A DNA stretch of 64,000 bases from Cupriavidus sp. EM10 (lineage in GTDB: Bacteria > Pseudomonadota > Gammaproteobacteria > Burkholderiales > Burkholderiaceae), in contig NZ_CP076060.1 of the NCBI RefSeq assembly GCF_018729255.1, positions 2,852,001 to 2,916,000 on the forward strand. The letters run 5' to 3'. The notes under the pieces were generated by a model. It ran no database searches. It was not told the DNA's origin and worked only from the letters and a program-made list of their open reading frames with translations. The position numbers and the translations under genes were made by a program. Below are positions 39,062 to 49,150 of the stretch, piece by piece; within the stretch, counting starts at the first letter, position 1; the number at the start of each line of letters is the position of its first letter.

Positions 39062-40075
39062 TCAGTCGAACTGGATGTTGGCCTTGCGGGCCACGGACTG
39101 CCACTTGTCGTGCTCGTGGCGCACCAGGTTGCCCAGGTCGGCCGGCGAACCCACGGCGATCTCGAATCCTTGGGCGGTCAGCGCTTCCACCACGCGCGGC
39201 TGCCTGATCGACGCACCCAGCGCGTCGTGCAGGCGCATCACGGTGTCCTGCTGCATATGCGCCGGGCCGAAGACGCCGATCCACGAATAGGCCTCGAAGC
39301 CCTTGTAGCCTTGCTCGGCCACGGTCGGCACCTGCGGCATCTGCTTGATGCGGCTGGTCCCGGTGACGCCCAGCACCTTGATCGTCTTGGCCGCGACATG
39401 GGCCTGCACGGCCGCGTAGCTGCTGAAGAACAGGTCCACCTCGCCTGCCAGCACGGCCTGGACAGCCGGGCCGCCGCCCTTGTAGGGCACGTGCAGGAAA
39501 TGCACGCCGGCCTCGGTCGCCAGCGCTTCGGCGGCCAGCTGGTTCAGGCTGCCGATGCCTGACGAGGCATAGCGCACCGCATTCGGATTGGACTTCGCCA
39601 GCTCAATCAACTCGCGCACGTTCGACGCCGATAGCGCCGGGTTGGCGGCAATAACCAACGGAAAGCGCACCAGCTGCGTGATCGGAGTGAAATCCTTGAA
39701 GGTGTCGTACGGCAGGTTCTTGTACGCGAACGGGTTGATGGCATGCGTATCGAATGCCATCAGCAGCGTATTGCCGTCCGGCTTGGCGCGGGCCACCGTG
39801 CTGCTGGCGATCAGGCCGCCAGCGCCCGGCTTGTTGTCGACCACCACGGTTTGCCCCAGGCTCGTCTTCAGTCCGGGCTGCAATTGCCTGGCCACGATGT
39901 CCACGCTGCCTCCCGGCGGGAACGGCAGCACCATCGAGATCGGCCGGCTGGTCGCTGACGGCTCGGCCGCATGAGAGGCTTGGACGAGGCCGGCGAGTGA
40001 CGCCACAGGCATGGCGCTCATCGGCAGGGACTTGAGCAGCAGGCGGCGCAGCCGCATGCGGTCGGGAGAAGACAT
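39062..40075 (-). CDS. Bug-family (tripartite tricarboxylate) substrate-binding protein
   Basis: Periplasmic receptor of the TctC/Bug family, greatly expanded in Burkholderiales. 337 residues with a basic, Arg-rich signal peptide (MRLRRLLLKSLPMSAMPVAS) ending near SHAAEP. Family stretches are RPISMVLPFPPGGSVDIVAR, VVVDNKPGAGGLIASSTVAR and PYKGGGPAVQAVLAGEVDLF. No TctA/TctB membrane genes are adjacent, so it is an orphan receptor as is usual for this family. Followed after 4 bases by the glyoxalase-like gene. Ligand unknown, probably a carboxylate. Confidence 0.9.
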   Translation of the reverse strand: MSSPDRMRLRRLLLKSLPMSAMPVASLAGLVQASHAAEPSATSRPISMVLPFPPGGSVDIVARQLQPGLKTSLGQTVVVDNKPGAGGLIASSTVARAKPDGNTLLMAFDTHAINPFAYKNLPYDTFKDFTPITQLVRFPLVIAANPALSASNVRELIELAKSNPNAVRYASSGIGSLNQLAAEALATEAGVHFLHVPYKGGGPAVQAVLAGEVDLFFSSYAAVQAHVAAKTIKVLGVTGTSRIKQMPQVPTVAEQGYKGFEAYSWIGVFGPAHMQQDTVMRLHDALGASIRQPRVVEALTAQGFEIAVGSPADLGNLVRHEHDKWQSVARKANIQFD

Positions 40076-40232
40076 CAGAGGCTCGGGCTGGGCGGCCGGG
40101 CGGCCGCGGAATCAGGAAAAGGCGGCATGCCGCCGCCGCGTATTTTGCCCGATGATCGCCCAACCTGCTGGATTGCCCTTCGCTGATCGCCCAGAAATGG
40201 AACAATCGCTGGCCGATCCGGCAGCAATTGGC

Positions 40233-40259
40233 AAAAAAACGGCCGGGACGAACCCGGCC
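40233..40259 (-). terminator. Terminator of clpS-clpA
   Basis: GGCCGGG (40241-40247), loop ACGAA, CCCGGCC (40253-40259); on the minus strand the stem is followed by seven U (40239-40233). It lies 45 bases after the clpA stop. Confidence 0.9.
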
Positions 40260-40304
40260 ATTTCTGGTGCGCTACCGCGCGAACTTCAGCAAGTTGCGAT
40301 GCGT

Positions 40305-42602
40305 TCAGACCTCGGCGCGCTGCTCGCTTTCCGGCGCCTCGGGCGGCTCCGGATCGGCTTCCGAGAAGGTCAGCTTGATCTGGTCTTCGTCGTCCAGATC
40401 CACGGCCACCTTGCCGCCGGTGACCAGCTTGCCGAACAGCAGCTCGTCGGCCAGTGCCTTGCGAATCATGTCCTGGATCAGACGCTGCATCGGCCGCGCG
40501 CCCATCAGCGGATCGAAGCCCTTCTTCGCCAGATACTTGCGCAGCTTTTCCGAGAAGCTGGCTTCCACCTTCTTCTCGTGCAGCTGCTCTTCCAGCTGCA
40601 TCAGGAACTTGTCCACCACGCGCAGGATGATTTCCTCGTCCAGTGCACGGAAGCTGATCGTCGCGTCCAGGCGGTTGCGGAACTCCGGCGTGAACATGCG
40701 CTTGATGTCGGCCATCTCGTCGCCCTGCTCGCGCGCCGTGGTAAAGCCGATCGTCGCACGGTTCATCGTCTCGGCCCCCGCGTTCGTGGTCATGATGATG
40801 ATCACGTTGCGGAAGTCGGCGCGACGGCCGTTGTTGTCGGTCAGCGAACCATGGTCCATCACCTGCAGCAGGATATTGAAAATATCCGGATGTGCCTTTT
40901 CAATCTCATCCAGCAGCAGCACGCAGTGCGGCTTCTTGGTCACGGCCTCGGTCAGCAGCCCGCCTTGGTCAAACCCGACATAGCCCGGGGGCGCGCCGAT
41001 CAGTCGGCTCACTGCATGGCGCTCCATGTATTCCGACATGTCGAAGCGCAGCAGTTCGATGCCCATGATGAACGCGAGCTGCTTGGCCACTTCGGTCTTG
41101 CCCACGCCGGTGGGGCCTGAGAACAGGAACGAGCCAATCGGCTTGTCGGTCTTGCCCAGGCCGGCGCGTGACATCTTGATCGCCGATGCCAGCGCCTCGA
41201 TGGCCGGGTCCTGGCCGAACACCACCGACTTCAGGTCGCGTTCCAGCGTCTGCAGCTTGCTGCGATCGTCCTGGTTCACGCTCTGCGGCGGGATGCGGGC
41301 GATGCGCGACACGATATCCTCGATCTCGCCCTTGCCAATCGTCTTCTTCTGCTTCGACTTCGGCAAAATGCGCTGCGCGGCACCTGCCTCATCGATCACA
41401 TCGATCGCCTTGTCGGGCAGATGACGGTCGGTGATGAAGCGGGCCGACAGCTCGGCGGCGGCGGTCAGCGCCGAGGCGGCGTACTTGACGCCATGGTGCT
41501 CCTCGAAGCGCGACTTCAGACCACGCAGAATCTGCACAGTCTGGTCCACCGAAGGCTCGACCACGTCGATTTTCTGGAAACGACGCGACAGGGCCGCATC
41601 TTTCTCGAAAATGCCGCGATATTCCGTGAACGTCGTCGCACCCACACACTTCAGCTGGCCCGACGACAGCGCCGGCTTGAGCAGGTTGCTGGCGTCCAGC
41701 GTACCGCCCGATGCCGCGCCAGCCCCAATCAGCGTATGGATTTCGTCGATGAATAGGATGGCGTGCGGATTATCCTTGAGCGACTTCAGCACGCCCTTCA
41801 GGCGCTGTTCAAAATCGCCCCGATACTTGGTACCGGCCAGCAGCGCGCCCATGTCGAGCGAGTACACGGTAGCCTTTTCCAGGATATCGGGCACTTCGTT
41901 CTTGGTAATGCGCCAGGCCAGGCCTTCCGCGATGGCGGTCTTGCCCACGCCGGCCTCGCCGACCAGCAGCGGGTTGTTCTTGCGCCGGCGGCACAGCACC
42001 TGCACCACGCGTTCCACCTCGCTGTCGCGGCCGATCAGCGGATCGATCTTGCCAGCCTTGGCCAGCGCGTTCAGGTTCTGGGTGTACTGCTCCAGCGGGC
42101 TTTCCTTGCCGTCGCCGCCCTCGCCCTCGGGGTTGCCCTCGCCGTGCTTGGCCGGTTCGGCCTGGTCCTTGCGGATGCCATGGCTGATGAAGTTGACCAC
42201 GTCCAGGCGCGTCACGCCCTGCTGCTGCAGGTAGTACACCGCGTGGGAGTCCTTTTCGCCGAAGATGGCCACCAGCACGTTGGCGCCGGTTACCTCCTTC
42301 TTGCCATTCGACGTCGACTGCACGTGCATGATGGCGCGCTGGATCACACGCTGGAAGCCCAGCGTTGGCTGCGTGTCCACTTCATCGGTGCCTGGCACGA
42401 CGGGCGTGTTGTCTGCGATGAAATTCTTCAGACTGGTGCGCAAGTCCTCGATATTGGCTGCGCACGCGCGCAGCACTTCAGCTGCTGTGGGGTTGTCGAG
42501 CAGCGCCTGTAGCAGGTGTTCCACGGTAATGAACTCGTGGCGTGCCTGGCGTGCCTCGACAAAGGCCATGTGCAGACTTACTTCCAATTCTTGCGCAATC
42601 AT
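40305..42602 (-). CDS. clpA: ATP-dependent Clp protease ATP-binding subunit ClpA
   Basis: Hsp100 unfoldase that feeds proteins to ClpP, with the adaptor ClpS. 765 residues. A Clp N-domain ([20 protein letters not shown]), first AAA+ module with Walker A GEAGVGKT and Walker [11 protein letters not shown], second module with Walker A GPTGVGKT and [13 protein letters not shown]. The ATG at 42602 overlaps the clpS stop (ATGA). The C-terminus is acidic ([15 protein letters not shown]). clpP is not in view. Confidence 0.98.
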   Translation of the reverse strand: MIAQELEVSLHMAFVEARQARHEFITVEHLLQALLDNPTAAEVLRACAANIEDLRTSLKNFIADNTPVVPGTDEVDTQPTLGFQRVIQRAIMHVQSTSNGKKEVTGANVLVAIFGEKDSHAVYYLQQQGVTRLDVVNFISHGIRKDQAEPAKHGEGNPEGEGGDGKESPLEQYTQNLNALAKAGKIDPLIGRDSEVERVVQVLCRRRKNNPLLVGEAGVGKTAIAEGLAWRITKNEVPDILEKATVYSLDMGALLAGTKYRGDFEQRLKGVLKSLKDNPHAILFIDEIHTLIGAGAASGGTLDASNLLKPALSSGQLKCVGATTFTEYRGIFEKDAALSRRFQKIDVVEPSVDQTVQILRGLKSRFEEHHGVKYAASALTAAAELSARFITDRHLPDKAIDVIDEAGAAQRILPKSKQKKTIGKGEIEDIVSRIARIPPQSVNQDDRSKLQTLERDLKSVVFGQDPAIEALASAIKMSRAGLGKTDKPIGSFLFSGPTGVGKTEVAKQLAFIMGIELLRFDMSEYMERHAVSRLIGAPPGYVGFDQGGLLTEAVTKKPHCVLLLDEIEKAHPDIFNILLQVMDHGSLTDNNGRRADFRNVIIIMTTNAGAETMNRATIGFTTAREQGDEMADIKRMFTPEFRNRLDATISFRALDEEIILRVVDKFLMQLEEQLHEKKVEASFSEKLRKYLAKKGFDPLMGARPMQRLIQDMIRKALADELLFGKLVTGGKVAVDLDDEDQIKLTFSEADPEPPEAPESEQRAEV

Positions 42603-42925
42603 GCTTCCTCCATCACGCACTGCAGCGGGTGGCCCGCCTGCCGCGCATGGGTTGATACAAGCTCGACCTTGGTCGCCGCAATATCCCGCGTGTAGATACC
42701 ACAAACGCCTTTACCTTCCCGGTGGACGGTCAGCATGATCTGCGTCGCCGTTTCCCGGTCCCTGCTGAAATACTGCTGCAGGATCATCACGACAAACTCC
42801 ATCGGAGTGTAGTCGTCATTGAGCAGAAGCACCTTGTACATCGCCGGCGGCTTGAGCTGCTGCTCTTTCCGCTCGATGACTGTGCCTGCTTCGCGTTGGG
42901 GGGTGTTCGCCAGCCGTGTCGCCAT
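42599..42925 (-). CDS. clpS: ATP-dependent Clp protease adaptor ClpS
   Basis: Adaptor that delivers N-end-rule substrates to ClpAP. 108 residues. The core has [20 protein letters not shown] and the N-degron pocket residues in the following helices, then [20 protein letters not shown]. The stop overlaps the clpA start, so the two are coupled. A promoter (TTGCAG-16-TAGAAT) ends 8 bases before the ATG at 42925, so the message may be leaderless, or the real start may be the inner ATG at residue 29. Confidence 0.97.
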   Translation of the reverse strand: MATRLANTPQREAGTVIERKEQQLKPPAMYKVLLLNDDYTPMEFVVMILQQYFSRDRETATQIMLTVHREGKGVCGIYTRDIAATKVELVSTHARQAGHPLQCVMEEA

Positions 42926-42932
42926 GGCTTTT

Positions 42933-42960
42933 ATTCTAACCCTTACTCACAAGTCTGCAA
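42933..42960 (-). promoter_or_regulatory. clpS-clpA promoter
   Basis: On the minus strand TTGCAG (42960-42955), 16 bases, TAGAAT (42938-42933). The predicted start is next to the clpS ATG (42925). Confidence 0.55.
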
Positions 42961-43514
42961 TTTGGGGAACTGGCCCGGTATTCAAGGGCAGCCCTTCGGA
43001 AAAATCCTAGCGTGGCCCACCGCACAAAGGGCGCCCCGCGCACGTTCACGGTGCATGGTACGTGCCAGCCGATCCGTGCCGGGGCAGCCGGCGGGCAGTC
43101 AGGCGGCATTTTCGAAATTCCATGCACCACGGCGACAAAGGTACCATCTGGCGCCGTTTCAATCCCGCCACACCCCACGCCGAGTGGGGAATCTGCCAGC
43201 TTGACAGTATGTAGGTTTGCCAGAAAAATCGATTGCACATCCGGGCCTGGACAGCGAGCCAAGCAAAAAGTCCAGATCGGATGTATCCGTGAGCAGGGAG
43301 GCCCACGACCGGCGTAGGTCAGCCATTTGCGGTTCGTTTCCGGCGGCGATTTTCGTTGCCGGGGCGGGGCGCGGCGGCGGCCGACGCGAATTTCATTTGC
43401 GCGGTGCTTTTTGCAGCCGGTCCGTCAGGAACGGCATGCCAGGAGCCCGCCAGGGTGGTTTTCGGCTGGCCATTGGTTTCCCCGCTTGTAATCAGCTTTT
43501 TCGTTGGGGAGTTT
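42961..43514. other. Long non-coding region between clpS and the cold-shock gene
   Basis: About 550 bases. Short frames on both strands (for example 43012-43317 on the plus strand) show no family, signal or good ribosome site. The 3' half probably contains the cold-shock gene's promoter and a long structured 5' leader, as known for csp genes. Confidence 0.5.
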
Positions 43515-43724
43515 ATGGCAAGCGGTATCGTCAAATGGTTCAATGACGCCAAGGGTTTCGGTTTTATCAAGCCGGACGATGGCGAGGAAGAACTGTTTGC
43601 GCACTTTTCGGCAATCCAGATGTCGGGCTTCAAGACGCTGAAGGAAGGCCAGCGCGTTTCGTTCGAGGTGGTGCAAGGCCCGAAGGGCAAGCAAGCCACG
43701 AACATCCAGGACGCCGCCCAGTAA
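43515..43724 (+). CDS. Cold-shock domain protein (CspA family)
   Basis: Small RNA/DNA chaperone. 69 residues, a single cold-shock domain with the RNA-binding motifs KGFGFI (RNP1) and ELFAHFSAI (RNP2) and the start [26 protein letters not shown] lies seven bases before the ATG. The long frame upstream is part of the leader. Divergent from clpS. The exact paralogue (CspA, CspD or other) cannot be decided; temperature control through the 5' leader is plausible but not shown. Confidence 0.96.
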   Translation: MASGIVKWFNDAKGFGFIKPDDGEEELFAHFSAIQMSGFKTLKEGQRVSFEVVQGPKGKQATNIQDAAQ

Positions 43725-43872
43725 AGTGCGCCGCGGCCGAACGCGCCATACAGAGCAGCGTCGGCCAATGCGGATGTGAAGGGGGCAAGCTCCCTTCGGA
43801 ACGGGATCCTGTGCCACGGCTGGGCAATGCCTGCCCGGGGCACGCGCCAAGCGCGTACGCCAAGCATCCGGC

Positions 43873-43916
43873 AAACGCCCGGCCCATGTGAACCATGTGC
43901 CGGGCGTTTCTGTTTT
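43873..43916. terminator. Bidirectional terminator between csp and icd
   Basis: AAACGCCCGGC (43873-43883) pairs with GCCGGGCGTTT (43899-43909), followed by CTGTTTTTG on the plus side. It separates the cold-shock gene from the convergent icd gene. Confidence 0.8.
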
Positions 43917-43947
43917 TGGCCGGCAGGAATGCCAGGCCTTGTCATGC

Positions 43948-45198
43948 TTACAGGTTGTCGATCATTACCTGGCCGAAGCCCGAGCACGACACCTGCGTGG
44001 CGCCTTCCAGCAGCCGCGCGAAGTCATAGGTGACCTTCTTCGACAGGATCGACTTCTCCATCGAGTCGATGATCAGGTCGGCCGCCTCGGTCCAGCCCAA
44101 GTGCCGCAGCATCATTTCCGCCGACAGGATTTCCGAGCCCGGATTCACATAGTCCTTGCCGGCGTACTTCGGCGCAGTGCCATGCGTGGCCTCGAACATC
44201 GCCACCTCGTCCGACATGTTGGCCCCGGGCGCGATGCCGATGCCGCCCACCTGCGCGGCCAGCGCGTCGGAGATGTAGTCGCCGTTCAGGTTCAGCGTCG
44301 CGATCACCGAATACTCGGCCGGACGCAGCAGCACCTGCTGCAGGAACGCATCGGCGATGACATCCTTGATGACGATGTCGCGGCCCGTCCTGGGGTTCTT
44401 GAAGCGGCACCACGGGCCGCCATCGACCAGCTCCGCGCCGAATTCCTGCTGCGCCAGCTCGTAGCCCCAGTCACGGAATCCGCCCTCGGTGAATTTCATG
44501 ATGTTGCCCTTGTGCACCAGCGTGACCGACGGCTTGTCGTTGTCGATCGCATACTGGATCGCCTTGCGCACCAGCCGTTGCGTGCCCTGCTTCGACACCG
44601 GCTTTACGCCGACCGCCGAGGTATCCGGGAAACGGATCTTCTTCACGCCCATTTCGTCCTGCAGGAAGGCGATCAGCTTTTTCGCACCCTCGCTGCCCGC
44701 TTCCCACTCGATGCCCGCATAGATGTCTTCCGAATTTTCTCGGAAGATGACCATGTTGGTCTTCTCGGGCTCGCGCACCGGCGACGGCACGCCCTTGAAA
44801 TAGCGCACCGGGCGCAGGCACACGTACAGGTCCAGCTGCTGGCGCAGCGCCACGTTCAGCGAGCGGATGCCGCCGCCCACCGGCGTGGTCAGCGGCCCCT
44901 TGATCGACACCACGTATTCCTTGACCGCGTCGAGCGTTTCCGCCGGCAGCCACACATCCGGCCCGTAGACGCGGGTCGCCTTCTCGCCGGCAAAGACCTC
45001 CATCCACGCGATCTTGCGCTGGCCACCGTAGGCCTTGGCCACGGCGGCATCCACCACCTTCAGCATCACCGGCGTGATATCGACACCCGTGCCGTCGCCC
45101 TCGATATACGGAATGATGGGGTTGTGCGGCACATTCAGCGAGAAATCGGCGTTGATTGTGATCTTCTCGCCTGCCGGCACCTTGATGTGCTGGTACAT
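43948..45198 (-). CDS. icd: Isocitrate dehydrogenase (NADP+)
   Basis: TCA-cycle enzyme oxidising isocitrate to 2-oxoglutarate. 416 residues, the E. coli-like dimeric form. The substrate Ser is in [13 protein letters not shown], and [49 protein letters not shown] and [16 protein letters not shown] are typical. The ATG at 45198 ([12 protein letters not shown]) is chosen because the upstream part of the frame is unlike the family. A palindrome GTCTTATATAAGAC lies 135 bases upstream and may be an operator. Confidence 0.97.
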   Translation of the reverse strand: MYQHIKVPAGEKITINADFSLNVPHNPIIPYIEGDGTGVDITPVMLKVVDAAVAKAYGGQRKIAWMEVFAGEKATRVYGPDVWLPAETLDAVKEYVVSIKGPLTTPVGGGIRSLNVALRQQLDLYVCLRPVRYFKGVPSPVREPEKTNMVIFRENSEDIYAGIEWEAGSEGAKKLIAFLQDEMGVKKIRFPDTSAVGVKPVSKQGTQRLVRKAIQYAIDNDKPSVTLVHKGNIMKFTEGGFRDWGYELAQQEFGAELVDGGPWCRFKNPRTGRDIVIKDVIADAFLQQVLLRPAEYSVIATLNLNGDYISDALAAQVGGIGIAPGANMSDEVAMFEATHGTAPKYAGKDYVNPGSEILSAEMMLRHLGWTEAADLIIDSMEKSILSKKVTYDFARLLEGATQVSCSGFGQVMIDNL

Positions 45199-45332
45199 GT
45201 TCGTCTCCAACTGCGGATGGGGGTGATGACTGGCGCCAGGCCGCAGAGCCCGGCTACGCGATTGTGTTGTGCGAGGCATTGTAACGGGCGTTTCGCCAGC
45301 CCCTCATGACAAAGGCCAAGCATCGCATGCCA

Positions 45333-45353
45333 GTCTTATATAAGACATAAGAC
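45333..45353. promoter_or_regulatory. Palindromic site upstream of icd
   Basis: The perfect 14-bp palindrome GTCTTATATAAGAC (45333-45346) is followed by another half-site ATAAGAC (45347-45353). A nearly identical palindrome lies at 50316-50329. It lies 135 bases before icd, so it may bind a shared regulator. Confidence 0.6.
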
Positions 45354-45435
45354 TATTCGTATAGTAGGCATATCCGCTATCGGACGCCAGCCTAAGCGCG
45401 CTGGCGAGGGCAGCACTGGTGGATAATGCGCGCCC

Positions 45436-46047
45436 ATGACCCTGATCGCCCTCAACAAGCCCTTCCAGATGATGAGCCAGTTCTCCGCGCATCCGTCGCG
45501 GGCGACGCTGGCCGATTGCGTCGATGTGCCGGGCGTCTATCCGGCCGGACGCCTCGATGCCGACAGCGAAGGCCTGCTGCTGCTGACCGACGACGGCGCG
45601 CTGCAGACGCGCATCGCCGATCCCAAGCACAAGCTCGCCAAGACGTATCTGGCGCAGGTGGAAGGCATGCCCGACGACGCGGCGCTGGCCCGCCTGCGCG
45701 CCGGCGTCGATCTCGGGGACTTCACGACGCTGCCGGCAACCGTGCGCGTGGTCGAGGCGCCCGCCTGGCTGTGGGACCGCGATCCGCCAATCCGCTTTCG
45801 CGCAGCCATTCCCACCACCTGGGTCGAGTTGCAGATTCGCGAAGGCAAGAACCGGCAGGTGCGACGCATGACCGCTGCCGTGGGCTACCCCACGCTGCGC
45901 CTGATCCGCGCGGCTATCGGCAAGCTGTCGCTGCCCGATCTGGGCCTGCTGCCGGGTCAATGGTGCCATGCGGATGTCCGCGCACTGGGACTTTCGGCCG
46001 GGGCTTCAGATGTCCGCGACGCAATACAACTGCGCAAGCGTCGGTAA
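45436..46047 (+). CDS. rluE: 23S rRNA pseudouridine synthase (RluE-like)
   Basis: RsuA-family pseudouridine synthase; RluE acts on U2457 of 23S rRNA. 203 residues without an S4 domain, the short RluE type. The catalytic Asp is Asp41 in PAGRLDADSEGLLLLTDDG, and VELQIREGKNRQVRRMTAAV with GYPTLRLIRAAIG closes the fold. The ATG at 45436 gives the standard MTLIALNKPF. Divergent from icd. Confidence 0.92.
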   Translation: MTLIALNKPFQMMSQFSAHPSRATLADCVDVPGVYPAGRLDADSEGLLLLTDDGALQTRIADPKHKLAKTYLAQVEGMPDDAALARLRAGVDLGDFTTLPATVRVVEAPAWLWDRDPPIRFRAAIPTTWVELQIREGKNRQVRRMTAAVGYPTLRLIRAAIGKLSLPDLGLLPGQWCHADVRALGLSAGASDVRDAIQLRKRR

Positions 46048-46171
46048 AACGCAGTTACAAATAGTGTTAAACATGACGTCAACGACAAAAGATGGCGTCT
46101 CGTTTTTGCGAGTGACACGTCTACGCGCGTCGAACCCTCCAAATACTGGAATCACCTCTGAGGTACTCGCA

Positions 46172-46363
46172 ATGAAAAAACTGATCGCTGCCCTGGTTGT
46201 TGGCCTGTTCGCTACCGGCGCTTTCGCCCAGGCTTCGGCTCCCGCTGCTGACGCCGCGCCGGCCGCCAAGGAAGCCGCGAAGCCCGCGAAGTCCAGCCAC
46301 AAGAAGCATTCGTCCAAGAAGCACGCCAAGAAGGCAGACGCTTCGGCACCGGCCGCCCAGTAA
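46172..46363 (+). CDS. Small exported Lys/Ala-rich protein
   Basis: 63 residues with a clear signal peptide (MKKLIAALVVGLFATGAFAQ, cleaved after FAQ or AFA). The mature part is about 43 residues: Ala/Pro-rich at first, then a Lys/His-rich block HKKHSSKKHAKKADASAPAA with net strong positive charge. Such small basic exported proteins occur widely in Cupriavidus/Ralstonia without an assigned function; histone-like or DNA- or metal-binding roles are guesses. A terminator follows. Too small for certainty but codon use and signal peptide are convincing. Confidence 0.8.
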   Translation: MKKLIAALVVGLFATGAFAQASAPAADAAPAAKEAAKPAKSSHKKHSSKKHAKKADASAPAAQ

Positions 46364-46403
46364 GGCGGTTCGCGCGCGGGCCACGCGTCCGCGCGCTTGC
46401 ATA

Positions 46404-46434
46404 AAGGCAGGCGCCGATGCGACCTGCCTTTTTT
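46404..46434 (+). terminator. Terminator of the small exported protein gene
   Basis: AAGGCAGG (46404-46411) pairs with CCTGCCTT (46423-46430) across an 11-base loop, followed by TTTT. Confidence 0.85.
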
Positions 46435-46514
46435 CATGTCCGGCGCATCGGCACGGCTGGCATGGCTGCGCTATGCTCTCGGCTGCAGCAAGACCTCCAA
46501 CGACAAGATCCGCC

Positions 46515-46964
46515 ATGCATCCCGTGTTCAAGATCCTGATGGCCGTGGGCGCCGCCGCGCTGACGAGCCTGGCCCAGGCGCAATCCGCGCTGCCCGTCAT
46601 CCCGCTGACCGCCGGCATGTACGCCATCCAGGCCGAGGTGGCTGCGTCGTCCGACGCGCGCGAGCGCGGGCTGATGTTCCGCAAGTCGATGCCCGCCAAC
46701 GCCGGCATGCTGTTCGTGTTCGAGGAAAAGGCCGGCCACTGCTTCTGGATGCGCAATACGGACCTGCCGCTGTCCATCGCCTTCCTGGCCGATGATGGCA
46801 GCATCGTCAACATCGAGGACATGAAGCCGCAAACCGAGGACAACCATTGCCCGCGCGCGGCCGTGCGCTACGCGCTGGAGATGAACAAGGGCTGGTTCGC
46901 GCAGAAGGGCATCAAGGCCGGCGCGAAGATCGGCGGCCTGCCGCAAGCGCGGCAGGGGCAATAA
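46515..46964 (+). CDS. DUF192 family exported protein
   Basis: 149 residues with a signal peptide (MHPVFKILMAVGAAALTSLA, cleaved near AQAQ) and a DUF192 domain: ARERGLMFRKSMPANAGMLF, FWMRNTDLPLSIAFLADDGS and the C-terminal EMNKGWFAQKGIKAGAKI. The family is widespread in bacteria and archaea without a firm function. The ATG at 46515 is preceded by a weak ribosome site. Independent of yajQ, which converges on it with a 27-base gap. Confidence 0.9.
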   Translation: MHPVFKILMAVGAAALTSLAQAQSALPVIPLTAGMYAIQAEVAASSDARERGLMFRKSMPANAGMLFVFEEKAGHCFWMRNTDLPLSIAFLADDGSIVNIEDMKPQTEDNHCPRAAVRYALEMNKGWFAQKGIKAGAKIGGLPQARQGQ

Positions 46965-46991
46965 CGGCGACGCTGCGCGCCGCCCAGGCGC

Positions 46992-47477
46992 TCAGTCTCT
47001 GAAATTATTGAAATCCAACGGTGCCTCGCTGACGTCCTTGCGCAGCAGCGCGATCACCGACTGCAGGTCGTCGCGCTTGGTGCCCGACACGCGCACCGCG
47101 TCGCCCTGGATGCTGGCCTGCACCTTGATCTTGCTGTCCTTGATCATGCGCACGATCTTCTTGGCCAGGTCGCCGGTCACGCCCTTCTTGATCGTGATGA
47201 CCTGCTTGACCTTGTCGCCGCTGACCTTTTCCACCTTGCCGTAGTCCAGGAAGCGCACATCCACGTTGCGCTTGGCCATCTTGTTGATCATCACGTCCTT
47301 GACCTGGTCGAGCTTGAAATCGTCGTCGGCAAACGCGGTCAACTCGCCTTCCTTGTGCTCGATGCGGGCATCGGACCCCTTGAAGTCGAATCGCGTGGAG
47401 ATTTCCTTGTTGGACTGCTCCACGGCGTTCTTCACTTCCACCATATTGGCTTCACACACTACGTCAAACGAGGGCAT
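46992..47477 (-). CDS. yajQ: YajQ family cyclic-di-GMP-binding protein
   Basis: 161 residues. The family start [20 protein letters not shown], then [15 protein letters not shown] and [20 protein letters not shown], with a C-terminus PLDFNNFRD. YajQ proteins bind nucleotides and in Xanthomonas/Pseudomonas bind cyclic di-GMP and act with a transcription factor; that role here is by analogy. An ATTCTCCT run just upstream on the plus strand gives AGGAGAAT as the ribosome site. Divergent from murB. Confidence 0.95.
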   Translation of the reverse strand: MPSFDVVCEANMVEVKNAVEQSNKEISTRFDFKGSDARIEHKEGELTAFADDDFKLDQVKDVMINKMAKRNVDVRFLDYGKVEKVSGDKVKQVITIKKGVTGDLAKKIVRMIKDSKIKVQASIQGDAVRVSGTKRDDLQSVIALLRKDVSEAPLDFNNFRD

Positions 47478-47584
47478 ATCGATTCTCCTGGTATTGCGGG
47501 GCTCGCCGTTTGCGGCGGCGGCCGGTTCATGCGGTTTCGTATAATCTTGGCCTGCCCCGGTCCGGGGTGCTTTCCCCGTCCTTC

Positions 47585-48595
47585 ATGGCAGATTTTTACG
47601 AATTTTATCCCCTGCGCACCCACAATACATTCGGGTTCGACGCGAGAGCGCGCCTGGCAGCGCATATTCGAAGCGAATCGGACCTGATTTCGGCCCTTTC
47701 CGACCCGCGCGTGGCCGGATTGCCGGTGGTGGTGTTCGGCGGCGGCAGCAATGTGGTGCTGACGGGCGACCTCGACGCCTGCGTGCTGCTGATGGAAATT
47801 CCGGGCTACGACATCGCCGCTGACGGCGACGACTGGCTGGTGACGGCCGGGGCCGGCGAGAACTGGCATGGCCTGGTGGGCCGGACCGTGGCCGACGGCA
47901 TGCCGGGCCTGGAAAACCTGGCCCTGATCCCGGGCACCGCCGGCGCCGCCCCGATCCAGAACATTGGCGCTTATGGCGTGGAATTGCGCGAACGCTTTGC
48001 GTGGCTGCGCGCCTACGATCGCCGGACGCAGGAATTCGTCACCCTCGACCTGGACGCCTGCGCATTCGGCTACCGCGACAGCCTGTTCAAGCGCGAAGGC
48101 CGCGACCGCTACATCATCACGGCCGTGACACTGCGCCTGCCAAAGGCCTGGCAGCCGGTGCTGAACTACGGCGAACTGGCGCGTGAACTGCAACACATTG
48201 CAACGCCCAGTGCGGCGCAGGTGCGCGAGGCGGTGATTGCAATCCGCTCGCGAAAGCTGCCCGATCCGGCGCAAGTCGGCAATGCGGGGTCGTTCTTCAA
48301 GAATCCGGTGGTGGAGGCCGATCAGCGCGACACGCTGCTGGCCGAGCATCCGGAGTTGGTCAGCTATCCCCAGCCCGACGGCCGCTACAAGCTGGCGGCG
48401 GGCTGGCTGATCGACCAGTGCGGCTTCAAGGGGCTGGACGACGGCCCCGTGGGCGTCTACGGCAAGCAGGCGCTGGTGCTGGTGCACCACGGCGGCGGCA
48501 CGGGCGCCGCGCTGCTGAAGCTGGCGGACCGCATCGCCGATACGGTGCAGGCACGCTTTGGCGTGCGGATCGAGCCGGAACCGGTGATTCTTTGA
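47585..48595 (+). CDS. murB: UDP-N-acetylenolpyruvoylglucosamine reductase
   Basis: Flavoenzyme that makes UDP-MurNAc, second committed step of peptidoglycan synthesis. 336 residues, the type I (E. coli-like) form. FAD-binding [15 protein letters not shown] and [19 protein letters not shown]; the proton-donating Ser is in [12 protein letters not shown] and the terminal catalytic Glu near IEPEPVIL. The ATG at 47585 is standard ([20 protein letters not shown]). It is followed by a composite palindromic repeat facing ppnP. Confidence 0.97.
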   Translation: MADFYEFYPLRTHNTFGFDARARLAAHIRSESDLISALSDPRVAGLPVVVFGGGSNVVLTGDLDACVLLMEIPGYDIAADGDDWLVTAGAGENWHGLVGRTVADGMPGLENLALIPGTAGAAPIQNIGAYGVELRERFAWLRAYDRRTQEFVTLDLDACAFGYRDSLFKREGRDRYIITAVTLRLPKAWQPVLNYGELARELQHIATPSAAQVREAVIAIRSRKLPDPAQVGNAGSFFKNPVVEADQRDTLLAEHPELVSYPQPDGRYKLAAGWLIDQCGFKGLDDGPVGVYGKQALVLVHHGGGTGAALLKLADRIADTVQARFGVRIEPEPVIL

Positions 48596-48606
48596 CGGTT
48601 TTGCTA

Positions 48607-48729
48607 CTCCCCTCTCCCACAGCGTGGGAGAGGGGTTGGGGGTGAGGGCTCAGCGGTTCAAACCTGACATGTCTGGATTGATACCTCGGCCCTCTCCCCC
48701 GCCCCTCTCCCGCAGGCGGGAGAGGGGAG
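48607..48729. repeat. Composite palindromic repeat B (murB/ppnP)
   Basis: Hairpin CTCCCCTCTCCCAC-AGC-GTGGGAGAGGGG at the left, then TTGGGGGTGAGGGC, the core GCGGTTCAAACCTGACATG, then GGCCCTCTCCCCCGCCCC and a second hairpin CTCCCGC-AG-GCGGGAG at the right. Same organisation as the copies at 6.8 and 58.4 kb; core less conserved. It lies between two convergent genes. Confidence 0.88.
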
Positions 48730-48741
48730 AAAACCCGCCGC

Positions 48742-49053
48742 TCAAGCGAAGTGGCAGACGTAGTCCAGGGTCTCGGTCACTTCGATGTCGAAGCTGCTGT
48801 TGCCCGGCACATCGAACTGCTGGCCGGCGTTGTAGGTCTTCCACTCTTCCGAACCCGCCAGGCGCACGCGGCAGCTGCCCGCGTTGATTTCCATGACTTC
48901 GGGGGCGCCCGTGTTGAACGTCAGCGCGGCCGGGAAGATCACACCCAGCGTCTTGCGCGTGCCGTCGGCAAACAGCACCGTGTGGCTCACGCACTTGCCA
49001 TCGAAATACAGGTTGGCCTTCTTGACGACCGATACGTTGTCGAACTGGCTCAT
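48742..49053 (-). CDS. ppnP: Pyrimidine/purine nucleoside phosphorylase PpnP
   Basis: Small cupin-fold phosphorylase (formerly DUF1255) splitting several nucleosides with phosphate. 103 residues, close to the usual 94-104. [40 protein letters not shown] and [20 protein letters not shown] are typical. The ATG at 49053 has GAGGAGATTGAG upstream. Convergent with murB across the repeat. Confidence 0.94.
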   Translation of the reverse strand: MSQFDNVSVVKKANLYFDGKCVSHTVLFADGTRKTLGVIFPAALTFNTGAPEVMEINAGSCRVRLAGSEEWKTYNAGQQFDVPGNSSFDIEVTETLDYVCHFA

Positions 49054-49103
49054 CTCAATCTCCTCGGATCTTCCGGTTTCGTGAAAACGTAAAATCAGGG
49101 CGT

Positions 49104-49132
49104 AAAAAAGGGAGCCCTCGCGGCCCCCTTTT
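49104..49132 (-). terminator. Terminator downstream of argF
   Basis: AAAAGGGAGCC (49106-49116) and GGCCCCCTTTT (49122-49132) form a stem with one mismatch; six A at 49104-49109 give the U-run on the minus strand. It lies 19 bases after the argF stop. Confidence 0.7.
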
Positions 49133-49150
49133 CCCCTGGCTCCTGCCGGC

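Noticed and set aside
43012..43317. 101-codon plus-strand frame between clpS and csp
   Set aside because: No family resemblance, low-complexity start, no ribosome site, and competing frames on the other strand; more likely leader or intergenic DNA.
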